In this document: piece by piece, positions 32,974 to 42,634 of the stretch
Numbering within the stretch: position 1 is the stretch's first letter
Layout: each line of letters starts with the position of its first letter
Assembly: GCA_902785785.1 (NCBI GenBank)
Contig: CADAAA010000009.1
Coordinates: 1 to 64,000 of the forward strand
Reading direction: 5' to 3'
Source: an uncultured Bacteroidia bacterium
GTDB taxonomy: Bacteria; Bacteroidota; Bacteroidia; Bacteroidales; UBA932
DNA length: 64,000 nucleotides
Notes under the pieces: model-generated
What the model saw: only the letters and a program-made list of their open reading frames with translations
Database searches by the model: none
Told to the model about the DNA's origin: nothing
Position numbers and translations under genes: made by a program

Positions 32974-34662
32974 CTATCTGACTCCGCCGCCGAAGCCGCC
33001 GCCGGAGAAGCCGCCGCCACCTCCGAAGGAGGTGCCGCCGCCGAAACCGCCGAAGCCGCCGCGCGAAGGGCCGGAGAACGACTGGGGCGCATAGCGGGCG
33101 TTGGTGATGCTCCTGCCGAGGTTGTTGGTCATGCGGACCACGTCGTTGAACATGGTATAGTCGTACGCCATGACCTGTTCGAACACTCTCGGATCGATGT
33201 CCTTGAGCTCCTTGGCCACCTTGTCCGCTATACCGTACAACGTCGCGTACACGAGGTAATCTTTCCACAGACCAACCTCAACAGACTCGCGTTCGGAGCT
33301 GAGGGTGAAGTCATTGAGGAAATTCTTGAAGCCCATCACGCGCCTGGCCTCTATCTTGCCCTGCTCGGAGAACTTCTTGCCGTTCACGATATTATCCCTG
33401 CGGAGTTCACGCCTGGCGTCCAGGTTGAGGCCGTTCGCCCAGAGGCGGATGGTATCCTGGTTGCGGGTACGCTGCGACCAGCGTGAGAACTCCTTGTCCT
33501 GAAGTACCAGGTCAGTGCCGCTGGCTGCCTTCATCATGTCGTAAAGGCCTCTCTCCTGGGTATCGAGCTGGTCGATATCCTTGGTCTCGTCGAAACGGAT
33601 CTCGACCTTGCCCTTCTCATCCTTCGATACGAGCAGGTAGCCTTTCTCGAGCATGCGCAGGATGAGCGCCGAAGCTACGCCGTTGCTCTGACGCCTGGTC
33701 TCGAGCAGGTCAAGGACATAGTCGGTCTTGTAGATATCTCCCTGGAAAGGAAGGTCGCGGTACCACATGACCTTGTCGGCCGGGCCTCCGAGGACCTTGC
33801 GTTTCTGGCGTCGAGACAGTTTGTCTCCGTTGAGCATCCTGAGGAACGGAAGGATTATCAGCAGGAAACCGATAAGGATCGTGATCATGGACATGAATAA
33901 AGCGAAGAGCTTCTCCTTCCAGCTCTTCTCGGGCACATCCAGATAATCGGAGCCTTCCATGGCACGGTCCAGGACGGACTGGAAGTCACGGTCCTGGACG
34001 CTCTCGGACTCGAACACGCCCTTGTCGAAACGCATAAGGGCGATCAGGGAGCTCTCGTAGCGGAAACGGTCCGTAGACTCATACACGGCCTTGCCGTCCT
34101 CGAAAGAGGCATTGCCGTGGAAGCCGAAGCCCCAGATACGCACCCATGAGGTGTCGATCGGAGCATTCTGCGCCTCGATCGTCACCTTGACGTGCTGCGG
34201 AGGGGCGGAGATCTCTTCGTTGATGAGCTGGAGATGCAGCATGTCGTAGTCATTAAGCGACTTGACGACATTGGACATCCTGTAACGGACGTTGTAGGTA
34301 TGCGTACCGTAACTGCCGAGGCCCCAACAGAGCTCGACTCCGCCCGGGATGCGGTGGAAGCCGCAGCGCCCCGCCTTGCGGGCCAGGCTGCGGTCCACAT
34401 CCCAGCGGTTCTCGAACTCATAAATCTCCCCCGTCTCGTCAGAGACCGAGAAATCGGAAATCTCGATGTCACCGAGGTTGGTGCGGGGCACATATACCTC
34501 CGTACCTTCCTGGGCCGAAATGTTCCATATCTCGCTGACGATGGCGCTGCCGTCGCGGTAGAGACGGACATTGACATTTATGTCATAGATGTCCCAATCC
34601 ACAGCGAAAACAGCATTGGCAAAAGCCAATGCTGCTATCAGGGAGCCTATCAGACGTCTCAT
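32974..34662 (-). CDS. DUF2207 family membrane protein
   Basis: A 562-aa protein with signal peptide (ANAVFA), a large extracytoplasmic N-terminal DUF2207 domain (DINVNVRLYRDGSAIVSEIW, LCWGLGSYGTHTYNVRY), one strong transmembrane segment at about residues 255-280 (LFALFMSMITILIGFLLIILPFL), a cytosolic part and a C-terminal tail almost purely Gly, Phe and Ser (GGGFSGGGFGGGVR). The start shares one base with the lemA stop. DUF2207 and LemA genes are widely paired in bacteria; the biochemical role is unknown. It precedes the solute-binding protein gene by 11 nt. Confidence 0.8.
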   Translation of the reverse strand: MRRLIGSLIAALAFANAVFAVDWDIYDINVNVRLYRDGSAIVSEIWNISAQEGTEVYVPRTNLGDIEISDFSVSDETGEIYEFENRWDVDRSLARKAGRCGFHRIPGGVELCWGLGSYGTHTYNVRYRMSNVVKSLNDYDMLHLQLINEEISAPPQHVKVTIEAQNAPIDTSWVRIWGFGFHGNASFEDGKAVYESTDRFRYESSLIALMRFDKGVFESESVQDRDFQSVLDRAMEGSDYLDVPEKSWKEKLFALFMSMITILIGFLLIILPFLRMLNGDKLSRRQKRKVLGGPADKVMWYRDLPFQGDIYKTDYVLDLLETRRQSNGVASALILRMLEKGYLLVSKDEKGKVEIRFDETKDIDQLDTQERGLYDMMKAASGTDLVLQDKEFSRWSQRTRNQDTIRLWANGLNLDARRELRRDNIVNGKKFSEQGKIEARRVMGFKNFLNDFTLSSERESVEVGLWKDYLVYATLYGIADKVAKELKDIDPRVFEQVMAYDYTMFNDVVRMTNNLGRSITNARYAPQSFSGPSRGGFGGFGGGTSFGGGGGFSGGGFGGGVR

Positions 34663-35210
34663 CAGATCTTCATCGAAGGCATATCCGACTTGCCGACCGC
34701 CTCGTCGAGGTAGTCGCGGGTCTTGAAGCCGAGCATGCCGGCGACGATCGAGGTCGGGAACTGGCGGATCTCCTTGTTGAACTTGGTGACAGTGTCGTTG
34801 AAGGTCATGCGGCTGAGGCGGACCTGGTTCTCGTAGAGGTTGACGCTGTCCATCGCCTTGGCATAGTTCTCATTGGCCTTAAGTTCGGGATACTGCTCGG
34901 CCACGAGGTTGATGTTGCGGACGAGGCCGGTGAGGACCTGCTCCTGAGCCTGCGCCTCGGCGACCGTGCTCTCTCCGGTGATGTTCTTGCGCTGGGCGAT
35001 GACGTCACGCAAAGTATTGTACTCGTGCTCGTTGTATGACTTGACGAGCTCAACGAGGGCGGTAAGGGCATCCCAGCGGCTTGCCTGCTGGACACCGATC
35101 TGACTGAGCGCGTTCTTGCAGAGCTCGTCCTTCTCGACGAGTTTGCGCTGAACACCGATGACCCAAAGCACCAACAAGGCGACAATGGCAAGAATGATAA
35201 GGAGTGTCAT
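34662..35210 (-). CDS. lemA: LemA family protein
   Basis: A 182-aa protein with an N-terminal transmembrane helix (LLIILAIVALLVLWVIGV) and an otherwise helical body. The family signatures NALSQIGVQQASRWDALTAL, ENYAKAMDSVNLYENQVRLSR and FNKEIRQFPTSIVAGMLGF are present, and length is standard. The LemA family is of unknown molecular function. It sits between the bactofilin gene (22 nt) and the DUF2207 gene (1-nt overlap). Confidence 0.9.
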   Translation of the reverse strand: MTLLIILAIVALLVLWVIGVQRKLVEKDELCKNALSQIGVQQASRWDALTALVELVKSYNEHEYNTLRDVIAQRKNITGESTVAEAQAQEQVLTGLVRNINLVAEQYPELKANENYAKAMDSVNLYENQVRLSRMTFNDTVTKFNKEIRQFPTSIVAGMLGFKTRDYLDEAVGKSDMPSMKI

Positions 35211-35232
35211 GGTATCGATGGTTTAATAATGA

Positions 35233-35673
35233 TTACTTGGGCTGGACCGGCTGGGGCTGGGGAGCGGCGGCCGGCTTCTGCGGAGCAGCCGCGGGGGCCG
35301 CGCCGACCAGGCGGTCGAAATCGGACTCGGTGATCATCTGGCAGGTGCCGTCGAACCTTGCATCGAGCTCGACCTGAAGGCGCTTGATGTGGAGGTCGCC
35401 CTTGACCTTGGAAGAGCTCTTGAGCGACAGGGTGTCCTTGACATAGAAGTTGCCTTCCATCGTACCCCAGAAGTCGACGTTGGCGCAGATGATGTCGCCC
35501 TTGATGAGGGCTTTCTCGCCGACGACCACGCGGCCCTTGGACTTGATCTTTCCTTCGAAGGTGCCGTCGATGCGGATGTCGTTGGAAGAGGAGATCTCAC
35601 CCTTGACGACGGTGCCGGTGGAGATCCTGCTGACTTCGTTCACATTTACTGTAGGTTCCATTGTTTTAGCCAT
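35233..35673 (-). CDS. Bactofilin (polymer-forming cytoskeletal protein)
   Basis: A 146-aa cytoskeletal protein. The bactofilin core (about residues 18-110) has the short beta-helix repeats STGTVVKGEISSSNDIRIDG, VGEKALIKGDI and SSKVKGDLHI. An Ala/Pro/Gln-rich disordered tail follows. Bactofilins self-assemble without nucleotide and scaffold envelope enzymes. It is 22 nt downstream of secA and 22 nt upstream of lemA. The first ATG is used; MEPTVNV four codons in is equally possible. Confidence 0.9.
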   Translation of the reverse strand: MAKTMEPTVNVNEVSRISTGTVVKGEISSSNDIRIDGTFEGKIKSKGRVVVGEKALIKGDIICANVDFWGTMEGNFYVKDTLSLKSSSKVKGDLHIKRLQVELDARFDGTCQMITESDFDRLVGAAPAAAPQKPAAAPQPQPVQPK

Positions 35674-35695
35674 ATCTTTTTATTTGTTTGTTCCG

Positions 35696-38600
35696 TTATA
35701 CTATGCCCTTGCCGTGGCAGTTCTTGTACTTCAGGCCGCTGCCGCAGGGGCACGGGTCGTTGCGCCCGACGCGCTTGTCGACCTTGACCGGGGTGTTGGC
35801 CTTCTGCTCTCCGTTGGTGGAGAGATTGTCATGCTGCGTACGCATCTGGCTCATGTCCGTGCGGCGTGGGGCCTGCGCCTGGCGGGGCGCCGAGACATCG
35901 TCGCGCAGCGGGATGAACGCGCGCAGCAGGAAGGACAGGACGTCCTGGTTCAGCTCTTCGAGCATGGCAGCGAAGAGGTTGTAGGCTTCGAGCTTGTAGA
36001 CCACGAGCGGGTCCTTCTGCTCGTAGGTGGCGTTCTGGACGCTCTGCTTGAGGTCGTCCATCTCGCGGAGGTGCTCCTTCCAGTGCTCGTCGATCTGGTA
36101 GAGGATAATGGTCTGGCTGAGGCGTTTGGCGACCTCGCGGGACTCGGTCTCGTAGGCTTTCTTGAGGTCGACCGAGAGGTTGAGCATCTTGCGTCCGTCG
36201 CTGATCGGGAGAGCGATGTTCTGGTACATGGAGCCCTGCTTCTCGTAGACCTGTTTGATGATCGGGGCGACCTTGGTCACGAGCGCATCCATACGGCGGT
36301 TGTATACCTCGTACATATGTTCGCAGAGCTTGTCGGCGATCTCCTGCTCCTTGGCCTTCTCGTAGAACTCGGCATCGAAACCGAGGTCGATGGAAAGCTT
36401 GGCCATCACCGTCTGCTCGAAATCCTCGTAAGGCATTCCCTTGGCGGATTCGGCGATGATGGCGGCGGTATCGGTCATCATGTTCATGACGTCGATCTCG
36501 ATACGCTCTCCTGAGATGGCGTTACGACGGCGTGAGTAGATGGCCTCGCGCTGATAGTTCATCACGTCATCATACTCGAGCAGGCGCTTACGGATGCCGA
36601 AGTTGTTCTCCTCGACCTTCTTCTGAGCCTTCTCGATGGCGTTGGAGAGCATCGGGGCCTCGAGGGCCTCGTCCTCCTGCATGCCGAGACGGTCGACAAC
36701 ACCGGCTATCTTCTCGGAGCCGAAGAGGCGCATGAGCTTGTCCTCGAGCGAGATGTAGAAGGTGGAGCTTCCGGGGTCGCCCTGGCGGCCGGAACGGCCG
36801 CGCAGCTGGCGGTCGACACGACGGGAGTCGTGGCGCTCGGTGCCGATGATGGCGAGACCGCCCGCCTTCTTGACTTCCGGCGAGAGTTTGATATCGGTTC
36901 CACGGCCGGCCATGTTGGTGGCGATGGTGACGGCCGAGGTCTGGCCCGCCTGGGCGACGATCTCGGCCTCACGCGCGTGCTCCTTGGCGTTCAGCACGTT
37001 GTGCTTGATGCCGCGGAGACGGAGCATGCGGCTGAGGAGCTCGGAGGTCTCCACGTCAGTGGTACCGACGAGCACCGGCCTGCCGGCCTTCGACAACTCA
37101 ACTACGCGGTTGATAACGGCCGCGTACTTTGCCTTCTTTGTCTTGTAGATAAGGTCCTCCTGGTCGTCGCGTATCACCGGACGGTTGGTCGGGATGACGA
37201 CGACATCAAGCTTGTAGATGCTCCAGAACTCGCCCGCCTCGGTCTCGGCGGTACCAGTCATACCGGCGAGCTTGTGGTACATCCTGAAGTAGTTCTGCAG
37301 GGTGATGGTGGCGAAGGTCTGGGTGGCCGCCTCGACCTTGACGTTCTCCTTGGCCTCGACGGCCTGGTGGAGACCGTCACTCCAGCGGCGTCCCTCCATG
37401 ATACGGCCGGTACTCTCGTCGACGATCTTGACCTTGTTGTCATCGGAGATGATGTAGTCGATGTCCTTGGTGAACATCGCATAGGCCTTGAGGAGCTGCT
37501 CCACTACGTGGACACGCTCGCTCTTCAGCGAGAATTCCTCCATCAGGGCGTCCTTCTTCTCCTGCTTTTCGGCGGCAGAGATATTCTCGGCCATGATCTC
37601 GGCGGTACGCGCGCCTACGTCGGGCAGGATGAAGAAGTCCTCGTTGCCGACGGACTTGGCCAGCATGGCGTCGCCCTTGTCGGTCTTGACGACGGAGTTC
37701 TGTTTCTCGTTGATGACGAAGTAGAGGTCGTCGGTGACGACAGGCATCTCCTTCTCATTGTCCTGCATGTAGTAGTTCTCGACCTTTTGGAGGAGGGTCT
37801 TGATACCGGGCTCGCTGAGGTACTTGATGAGGGGCTGGTACTTCGGAAGGCCCTTGTGGGCACGCAGGAGGAGCTTGCCGCCCTCTGCCTCGTCGCCGGC
37901 GGCGATGAGTTTCTTGGCATCGTTCAGGCACTGGTTCACGAGGGTGCGCTGACTGGTGTAAAGGCGCTCCACATAGGGCTTGAACTCCATGTACTGGGCA
38001 TCGTCCTCGGCCTGGGCTACCGGACCGGATATGATGAGAGGGGTACGGGCATCGTCGATGAGCACCGAGTCTACCTCATCGACGATGGCGTAATGATGCT
38101 TGCGCTGGACAAGGTCCTGGGCGCGGGTAGCCATGTTGTCGCGGAGGTAGTCGAAACCGAACTCGTTGTTGGTACCGAAGGTGATGTCGCAGTCATATGC
38201 GCGCTTGCGCTGGTCACTGTTGGGCTGATGCTTGTCGATACAGTCCACGGACAGGCCATGGAACATGTAGAGCGGTCCCATCCACTCTGAGTCACGCTTG
38301 GACAGGTAGTCGTTGACGGTAACCACGTGGACTCCCTTTCCGGCGAGGGCGTTGAGGAAGACCGGGAGCGTAGCGACGAGGGTCTTGCCCTCGCCGGTGG
38401 CCATCTCGGCGATCTTGCCCTGATGCAGGATGGTACCGCCGATGAGCTGCACGTCATAATGGACCATGTCCCAGGTGATCTCATTGCCGCCGGCGACCCA
38501 GTGGTTCTGGTATACGGCGGTGTCGCCTTCGATATGTACGAAGTCGTGATTGATACTGAGGTCACGGTCGAACTGGGTGGCGGTCACCTCGATGAACTCG

Positions 38601-38974
38601 TTCTGCGCGAAACGGCGTGCAGTGGACTTCATGATGGCGAAAGCCTCCGGAAGGATCTCGTCGAGGCACTTCTCGATGGCCTCGTCCTCATCCTTCACAA
38701 GCTTGTCAGACTCGGTGGCGAGCTTTTCCTTCTCGGCCACGGGGAGGTCGCCCTCCAGTGCCTGGCGGATCTCCTCGATGCGCGCCTCGAACGGAGCTTC
38801 AACTTCGCGGAGCTTCTCCCTGAGGGCGGCTGAACGGGCACGGAGCCCGTCGTTTGAGAGTTTGTCTATACTGTCGTACCCGGCCAGGATCTTGTCAAGG
38901 ATAGGCTTGACCTGCTTCATGTCCCTGTCAGCCTTGGTACCGAATAATTTTCCTATAATGCTTGCAAATGCCAT
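35696..38974 (-). CDS. secA: Preprotein translocase ATPase SecA
   Basis: A 1092-aa motor ATPase of the Sec translocon. Seen: start [18 protein letters not shown], Walker A region [18 protein letters not shown]-like [20 protein letters not shown], preprotein cross-linking domain with the insertion usual in Bacteroidetes, [24 protein letters not shown], and the C-terminal zinc-binding SEC-C motif [14 protein letters not shown]. Length is typical of the phylum, longer than the ~900 aa of E. coli. It heads the operon secA-bactofilin-lemA-DUF2207-binding protein-phosphatase, behind a consensus promoter. Confidence 0.97.
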   Translation of the reverse strand: MAFASIIGKLFGTKADRDMKQVKPILDKILAGYDSIDKLSNDGLRARSAALREKLREVEAPFEARIEEIRQALEGDLPVAEKEKLATESDKLVKDEDEAIEKCLDEILPEAFAIMKSTARRFAQNEFIEVTATQFDRDLSINHDFVHIEGDTAVYQNHWVAGGNEITWDMVHYDVQLIGGTILHQGKIAEMATGEGKTLVATLPVFLNALAGKGVHVVTVNDYLSKRDSEWMGPLYMFHGLSVDCIDKHQPNSDQRKRAYDCDITFGTNNEFGFDYLRDNMATRAQDLVQRKHHYAIVDEVDSVLIDDARTPLIISGPVAQAEDDAQYMEFKPYVERLYTSQRTLVNQCLNDAKKLIAAGDEAEGGKLLLRAHKGLPKYQPLIKYLSEPGIKTLLQKVENYYMQDNEKEMPVVTDDLYFVINEKQNSVVKTDKGDAMLAKSVGNEDFFILPDVGARTAEIMAENISAAEKQEKKDALMEEFSLKSERVHVVEQLLKAYAMFTKDIDYIISDDNKVKIVDESTGRIMEGRRWSDGLHQAVEAKENVKVEAATQTFATITLQNYFRMYHKLAGMTGTAETEAGEFWSIYKLDVVVIPTNRPVIRDDQEDLIYKTKKAKYAAVINRVVELSKAGRPVLVGTTDVETSELLSRMLRLRGIKHNVLNAKEHAREAEIVAQAGQTSAVTIATNMAGRGTDIKLSPEVKKAGGLAIIGTERHDSRRVDRQLRGRSGRQGDPGSSTFYISLEDKLMRLFGSEKIAGVVDRLGMQEDEALEAPMLSNAIEKAQKKVEENNFGIRKRLLEYDDVMNYQREAIYSRRRNAISGERIEIDVMNMMTDTAAIIAESAKGMPYEDFEQTVMAKLSIDLGFDAEFYEKAKEQEIADKLCEHMYEVYNRRMDALVTKVAPIIKQVYEKQGSMYQNIALPISDGRKMLNLSVDLKKAYETESREVAKRLSQTIILYQIDEHWKEHLREMDDLKQSVQNATYEQKDPLVVYKLEAYNLFAAMLEELNQDVLSFLLRAFIPLRDDVSAPRQAQAPRRTDMSQMRTQHDNLSTNGEQKANTPVKVDKRVGRNDPCPCGSGLKYKNCHGKGIV

Positions 38975-39048
38975 AATAAACGTGTCGTATCTTCAACTCC
39001 GGACGGTCAGTGTTACAGCCCCTCCGGACTCAAAAAACCATATTCATG

Positions 39049-39080
39049 CAAAATTACTCATTTTACCCGACATTAACAAA
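39049..39080 (-). promoter_or_regulatory. Promoter of the secA operon
   Basis: Minus-strand TTTG (39080-39077), 20-nt spacer, TAATTTTG (39056-39049). Predicted leader of about 65 nt before the secA ATG. Confidence 0.75.
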
Positions 39081-39110
39081 ATCATTGCCCAAAGTTTCCA
39101 ACATAAACGC

Positions 39111-39118
39111 TATATTTG
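39111..39118 (+). promoter_or_regulatory. -7 element of the glycosyltransferase pair
   Basis: TATATTTG lies only 6 nt before the ATG at 39125, so transcription would begin at or next to the start codon. No -33 TTTG is seen at the right distance. Confidence 0.5.
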
Positions 39119-39124
39119 TATTCC

Positions 39125-40171
39125 ATGTTCGACGTCAGCATCATCATCGTTTGCATGAACAGGCCGGACAATCTGTATCCGTGCCTTGAGAGTATCCGCA
39201 GGACGACCGTCAGAGTCTCCTACGAGGTGCTGGTGGTGGCGTATATGTACGATCCGGCAGGGCTGGCGAAGGCAAGGGAGGATTTCCCTTGGGTGAGATT
39301 TATCGAGAGCAATGAGATACGTGGGTTCTCGGAGAATAACAACCTTGCGCTGAAGCAGGCGAAAGGCCGATATTGTTTCATTTTGAACGATGACACAGAA
39401 CTGCCGGAGGGTGGTATTTGGGAAGATACCGGGATAAAGGCTGAAGAGGATGAGAGGACTCTGAAAAAAGTGCCGGGGACGATTGACCGTCTGGTGGAGG
39501 ATTTCGAGGCGCTGCCGGAGGGGACTGCAATAGTGAGTCCGACGCTGCTGAATGCGGACGGCACGCTTCAGCTTTGCGGCCGGCCGCCATACCCTGCCCG
39601 GCACTATGTGCTGCAGCAGTGGCATCTCTTCAGCGAACCGAAGGACAGCACCGCCGGGCAGGAGCCTGCGGCAGGAGTCAATGGACGTAAATTATTCAGG
39701 TCCTGGAACATAACCGGAGCTGCATTCCTTATCCCCACCGACCTGTTCAGGGAACTGGGATGGTTTGACGAGAGGTTTTTCTTTACTCCGGAGGATATCG
39801 CACTTGGCACTCTGGCCTGCCGCAAGGGATATAGTCTGTACGTCGATACATCTGCGCAGGTAGTACACAAGTGGCGCACGACCGCTTCGCGGATGATGCG
39901 CGCCATCAGGCCGACGGCGGTCCGCGGGTCGCTGATGCATTTCTCTGACTTCAAGCCATGGAAATACGCGCTCCTGGCCGTGCCGGTCTGGCTCGCAGAG
40001 ACCGGCAAGCGCGCGAAGGCCGCCGTCGCGCAAGCGCTGCGGCCGAGCCCCGCGCACCGCACGGAGCTGCTCACCTACCGCAACATCACCCGGAGCATCT
40101 TCACCGGGAAGATGCCGAAGGATATCTTTACCAAGTATTATAACGAGATACAAAAGGAGAGCGGGAAATGA
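39125..40171 (+). CDS. Family 2 glycosyltransferase
   Basis: A 348-aa GT-A-fold enzyme. The first ATG is at 39125 (MFDVSIIIVCMNRPDNLYPCL). Motifs: nucleotide-sugar loop SIIIVCMNRP, an ENNNLALKQAKGRY segment and the DxD-type NDDTELPEGG, then NITGAAFLIPTDLFRELGWFDERFFFTPEDIAL, as in rhamnosyl and other GT2 enzymes that extend surface glycans. No transmembrane helix, so it acts at the cytoplasmic face. It overlaps the next gene by 4 nt (ATGA). Sugar specificity cannot be assigned. Confidence 0.85.
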   Translation: MFDVSIIIVCMNRPDNLYPCLESIRRTTVRVSYEVLVVAYMYDPAGLAKAREDFPWVRFIESNEIRGFSENNNLALKQAKGRYCFILNDDTELPEGGIWEDTGIKAEEDERTLKKVPGTIDRLVEDFEALPEGTAIVSPTLLNADGTLQLCGRPPYPARHYVLQQWHLFSEPKDSTAGQEPAAGVNGRKLFRSWNITGAAFLIPTDLFRELGWFDERFFFTPEDIALGTLACRKGYSLYVDTSAQVVHKWRTTASRMMRAIRPTAVRGSLMHFSDFKPWKYALLAVPVWLAETGKRAKAAVAQALRPSPAHRTELLTYRNITRSIFTGKMPKDIFTKYYNEIQKESGK

Positions 40172-41067
40172 GGATAGAAAAACTGCTGAAGCTGCATCAG
40201 GCTTACAAGGGAACCACAAGGCTGCGTAAAGGCAACCCCGTATCACGGGCATTCGCTGGCGCCATGGCTTCCTTTACCGGTCTCCGTATTTTCTTGAATT
40301 ACAAACTCTTCCGTCCACCCCTTCCCAATGCTTTACCTGGTGGCGATGGGCCAGTCATATCCATGACTTCCTTTCCTCCCAGAATGAAACACCTATGGAT
40401 GGTGATAGATTTGCTGATGCGGCAGGAGACAAAACCTTCATGCATCAATTTGTGTCTATACCAGGGCGATTTCCCTGACAGGAAACTGCCTGAGTCCCTT
40501 GCACCGTACTTTGAACGGGGTCTCAGGATCATCTGGGCCGATGATAATCTTAAGCCGCACCTCAAATACCATTACACTTTCAAGGAGGAATTGAAAGGCA
40601 GGGAACGACCCGTAATAACCGTCGATGATGACCTCTTCTATCCAATCGACATGACAACGAGGTTGATGAGGCTTCATAAAGAGTACCCTGATGCTGTGTG
40701 TGCCAACATAACCAAGCGCATAAAAGGCCCCATGTACAACGCATGGGAGATTGAGACCCAGAGCCATTCTCCTGACGATGAATTGCTTGCACTAGGATTC
40801 GGGGCAGTCCTGTATCCCTGTTCTTTCTACCGGTCAGAGTGTATTTATGACCTTGATGCGATCCGCGAACTGTGTCTTAAAGCGGATGACCTTTGGTTGA
40901 AGAGATGCGAGAAGAAAACAGGTACCGGTGTCGCTACTGGTGCATTCATGGCAGTCCCACCAGAGTTACCGTCATCGCAGAGCGTAAGCCTGTCGTCTTC
41001 AAATGTCGCCCAAGGCAGGAATGATATTGCCTGGGCAGCATTGGAACGTTACGATTCAAAAAAGTAG
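40168..41067 (+). CDS. Predicted glycosyltransferase
   Basis: A 299-aa protein that resembles a glycosyltransferase family of Bacteroidales but is less clear than its neighbour. Seen: VISMTSFPPRMKHLWMVI (the family's opening strand), LCLYQGDFPDRKLPESL, LKYHYTFKEEL, and the DxD-like ITVDDDLFYP, followed by NITKRIKGPMYNAW. It has no signal peptide. Translational coupling to the upstream GT2 gene suggests the pair acts on one glycan. It ends directly against the stop of the convergent pyruvyl transferase gene with no base between. Confidence 0.7.
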   Translation: MRIEKLLKLHQAYKGTTRLRKGNPVSRAFAGAMASFTGLRIFLNYKLFRPPLPNALPGGDGPVISMTSFPPRMKHLWMVIDLLMRQETKPSCINLCLYQGDFPDRKLPESLAPYFERGLRIIWADDNLKPHLKYHYTFKEELKGRERPVITVDDDLFYPIDMTTRLMRLHKEYPDAVCANITKRIKGPMYNAWEIETQSHSPDDELLALGFGAVLYPCSFYRSECIYDLDAIRELCLKADDLWLKRCEKKTGTGVATGAFMAVPPELPSSQSVSLSSSNVAQGRNDIAWAALERYDSKK

Positions 41068-42372
41068 TTATCTCCTCCGGGAACGGGAAGAATCCTTGAC
41101 GACACTGACGAAACGCTCGAAGCATTCCGTCGTGGCATTCTTGGCCTTGCGGCGCGCTTCATCGTCCGGGGCGAGCCGCTGCATCCTGTCCAGGATGCGT
41201 GCGATCGCCACCTCGGCCTCGAAGGTGAGCGCTCCCGCAGCGGGCTCGCCGACGCGCGACTCGGCCGCAGGCCTGCGGCCGCGCGGCGGCTCCAGCGCCA
41301 GCGTGATATCCACCACACGGTCCTGCTTGCCCAGAGCCTCCAGCATTCCGAGGATACGGCCCTCGTAATTGAGGGTCACGAACGGGACGTTGTTGTTGAT
41401 AGCAAAGACTATCGAATGATAACGGGCTCCCACGACGCACTTCGCTCCCGAGATAACGGCCTGATGACACTCGGAGGGCAGGGTATCCGGAAGAACCACC
41501 ACCCTATTGTCAGACACATCCTCCGCTATATCCTTGAAGAAAGCGTAATCGGTGGAGGCATAGTCGCGCCCGCAGAAAAGTTGCGGGAGCATGGCGATCC
41601 GGCACTCCGGGAATTGCTCCAGGATGCGCCTGGACAGTTCAGCGAAAAAGAGCTTGACCTGCGTCGGAGAGGAATGTCCCCCAAAATCCTTTGAATTGGA
41701 AATCAAATAATTGGGAACCAGCACGATATACTCCCCTTCTCCAAGTGCATCACTTACCTCCATAGGCAGCTGCACCATCGGCGTATAGAGGAAAGAGGTA
41801 TCCAGAGTCGGGACATACTGCGCGCCCAGCGCCCCCGCGATACGGCATGACTCCGGGTCGCGCAGCGATACGAAGTCAGCCTTTCTCAAAACCCTGCGGG
41901 ACAGCAAGTTGAACCTCTTGTGAAGGGGGCTGTCATCCAGGAACGGGCCTATGGAACGGCCGTAATATGCCATGTGACGGCCTGCATACTCCGCTATGGT
42001 GGCGAAGAAAAGATGGTCCCAGTCATAACGCGCCCCGAGACTGTTGTCGCCGGGGGACGAGATGATCCAATCGGCCTTGCGGCAACGCCTGGCGATATCC
42101 CTGGCTATGGGATTGAAGTACCACAGGAAACGGGTATTGCGTTCCAAACGACGCAGATAGCTGTTCAGATACCTGTCGTCCACCGGGAGATTGGTATATA
42201 TCATCCTCTGGTCGTCAACCCTGCACTCCTCCACAGCCTCCTGCGGACGGCCGGTGAAAAGCACCTCTATGGTACAGTCGGGGAAATGCTGCAGAAGGGC
42301 AAACACGAGCGCCTTGTGTGCGGACTCGTCGCCCCGGTTGAACATAGGCTGATTGATCAGCAGGAATCTCAT
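41068..42372 (-). CDS. Polysaccharide pyruvyl transferase family protein
   Basis: A 434-aa cytoplasmic enzyme of the CsaB/WcaK family, which adds ketal pyruvate to surface sugars using phosphoenolpyruvate. The start MRFLLINQPMFNRGDESAHKAL (42372) carries the family opening N-x-G-D-E-S; the open frame further up crosses the tRNA promoter. Further: WIISSPGDNSLGARYDWDHLF, AYYGRSIGPF, SLRDPESCRIAGALG, and CVVGARYHSIVFAINNNVPFVTLNYEGR with the conserved RYHS. A C-terminal Arg/Ala-rich stretch is GC-rich and poorly conserved. Its minus-strand -7 box TACCTTTG lies at 42396-42403. Confidence 0.85.
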   Translation of the reverse strand: MRFLLINQPMFNRGDESAHKALVFALLQHFPDCTIEVLFTGRPQEAVEECRVDDQRMIYTNLPVDDRYLNSYLRRLERNTRFLWYFNPIARDIARRCRKADWIISSPGDNSLGARYDWDHLFFATIAEYAGRHMAYYGRSIGPFLDDSPLHKRFNLLSRRVLRKADFVSLRDPESCRIAGALGAQYVPTLDTSFLYTPMVQLPMEVSDALGEGEYIVLVPNYLISNSKDFGGHSSPTQVKLFFAELSRRILEQFPECRIAMLPQLFCGRDYASTDYAFFKDIAEDVSDNRVVVLPDTLPSECHQAVISGAKCVVGARYHSIVFAINNNVPFVTLNYEGRILGMLEALGKQDRVVDITLALEPPRGRRPAAESRVGEPAAGALTFEAEVAIARILDRMQRLAPDDEARRKAKNATTECFERFVSVVKDSSRSRRR

Positions 42373-42395
42373 GACAGTGCGTTTTACGGTTGTTT

Positions 42396-42403
42396 CAAAG
42401 GTA
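42396..42403 (-). promoter_or_regulatory. -7 element of the pyruvyl transferase gene
   Basis: Minus-strand TACCTTTG, 23 nt before the ATG. No matching -33 box in the expected place, which is shared with the divergent tRNA promoter. Confidence 0.45.
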
Positions 42404-42411
42404 CAAAGATT

Positions 42412-42442
42412 TTTGCGATATTCGATAGAATCGTTATATTTG
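42412..42442 (+). promoter_or_regulatory. Promoter of tRNA-Gly
   Basis: TTTG (42412-42415), 19-nt spacer, TATATTTG (42435-42442), ending 9 nt before the mature tRNA 5' end. Confidence 0.75.
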
Positions 42443-42451
42443 TATCGCAAT

Positions 42452-42522
42452 GCGGGATTAGCACATCGGTAGTGCATTGGCTTCCCAAGCCAAGGAGGCG
42501 GGTCCGACTCCCGTATCCCGCT
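42452..42522 (+). tRNA. tRNA-Gly (anticodon CCC)
   Basis: A 71-nt cloverleaf: acceptor GCGGGAT/ATCCCGC, D-arm GCAC/GTGC, anticodon stem TTGGC/GCCAA with loop TTCCCAA, T-stem GCGGG/CCCGT. The T-loop reads TCCGACT, so position 55 is C rather than the almost universal T. CCA is not encoded. Confidence 0.92.
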
Positions 42523-42532
42523 CTATTACCTG

Positions 42533-42557
42533 GACCGCGCTGTTTCGCGGTCTTTTT
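42533..42557 (+). terminator. Terminator of tRNA-Gly
   Basis: GACCGCG / CGCGGTC stem with 6-nt loop followed by TTTTT, 10 nt past the tRNA. Confidence 0.85.
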
Positions 42558-42634
42558 GCTCTACTGGATTTAAACTTTGGAAGGCTTGACCAATCTAACC
42601 ACTAAAACGCGTTTAATTTTCTAGCAATAACACG

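Noticed and set aside
33000-33268. Arg-rich N-terminal extension of the solute-binding protein
   Set aside because: It is the Gly-rich tail of the DUF2207 gene read in another frame; the signal peptide begins at 32962.
36830-38290. A 486-codon plus-strand frame within secA
   Set aside because: It is antisense to the conserved SecA motor domains and is a by-product of GC-rich third-codon usage.
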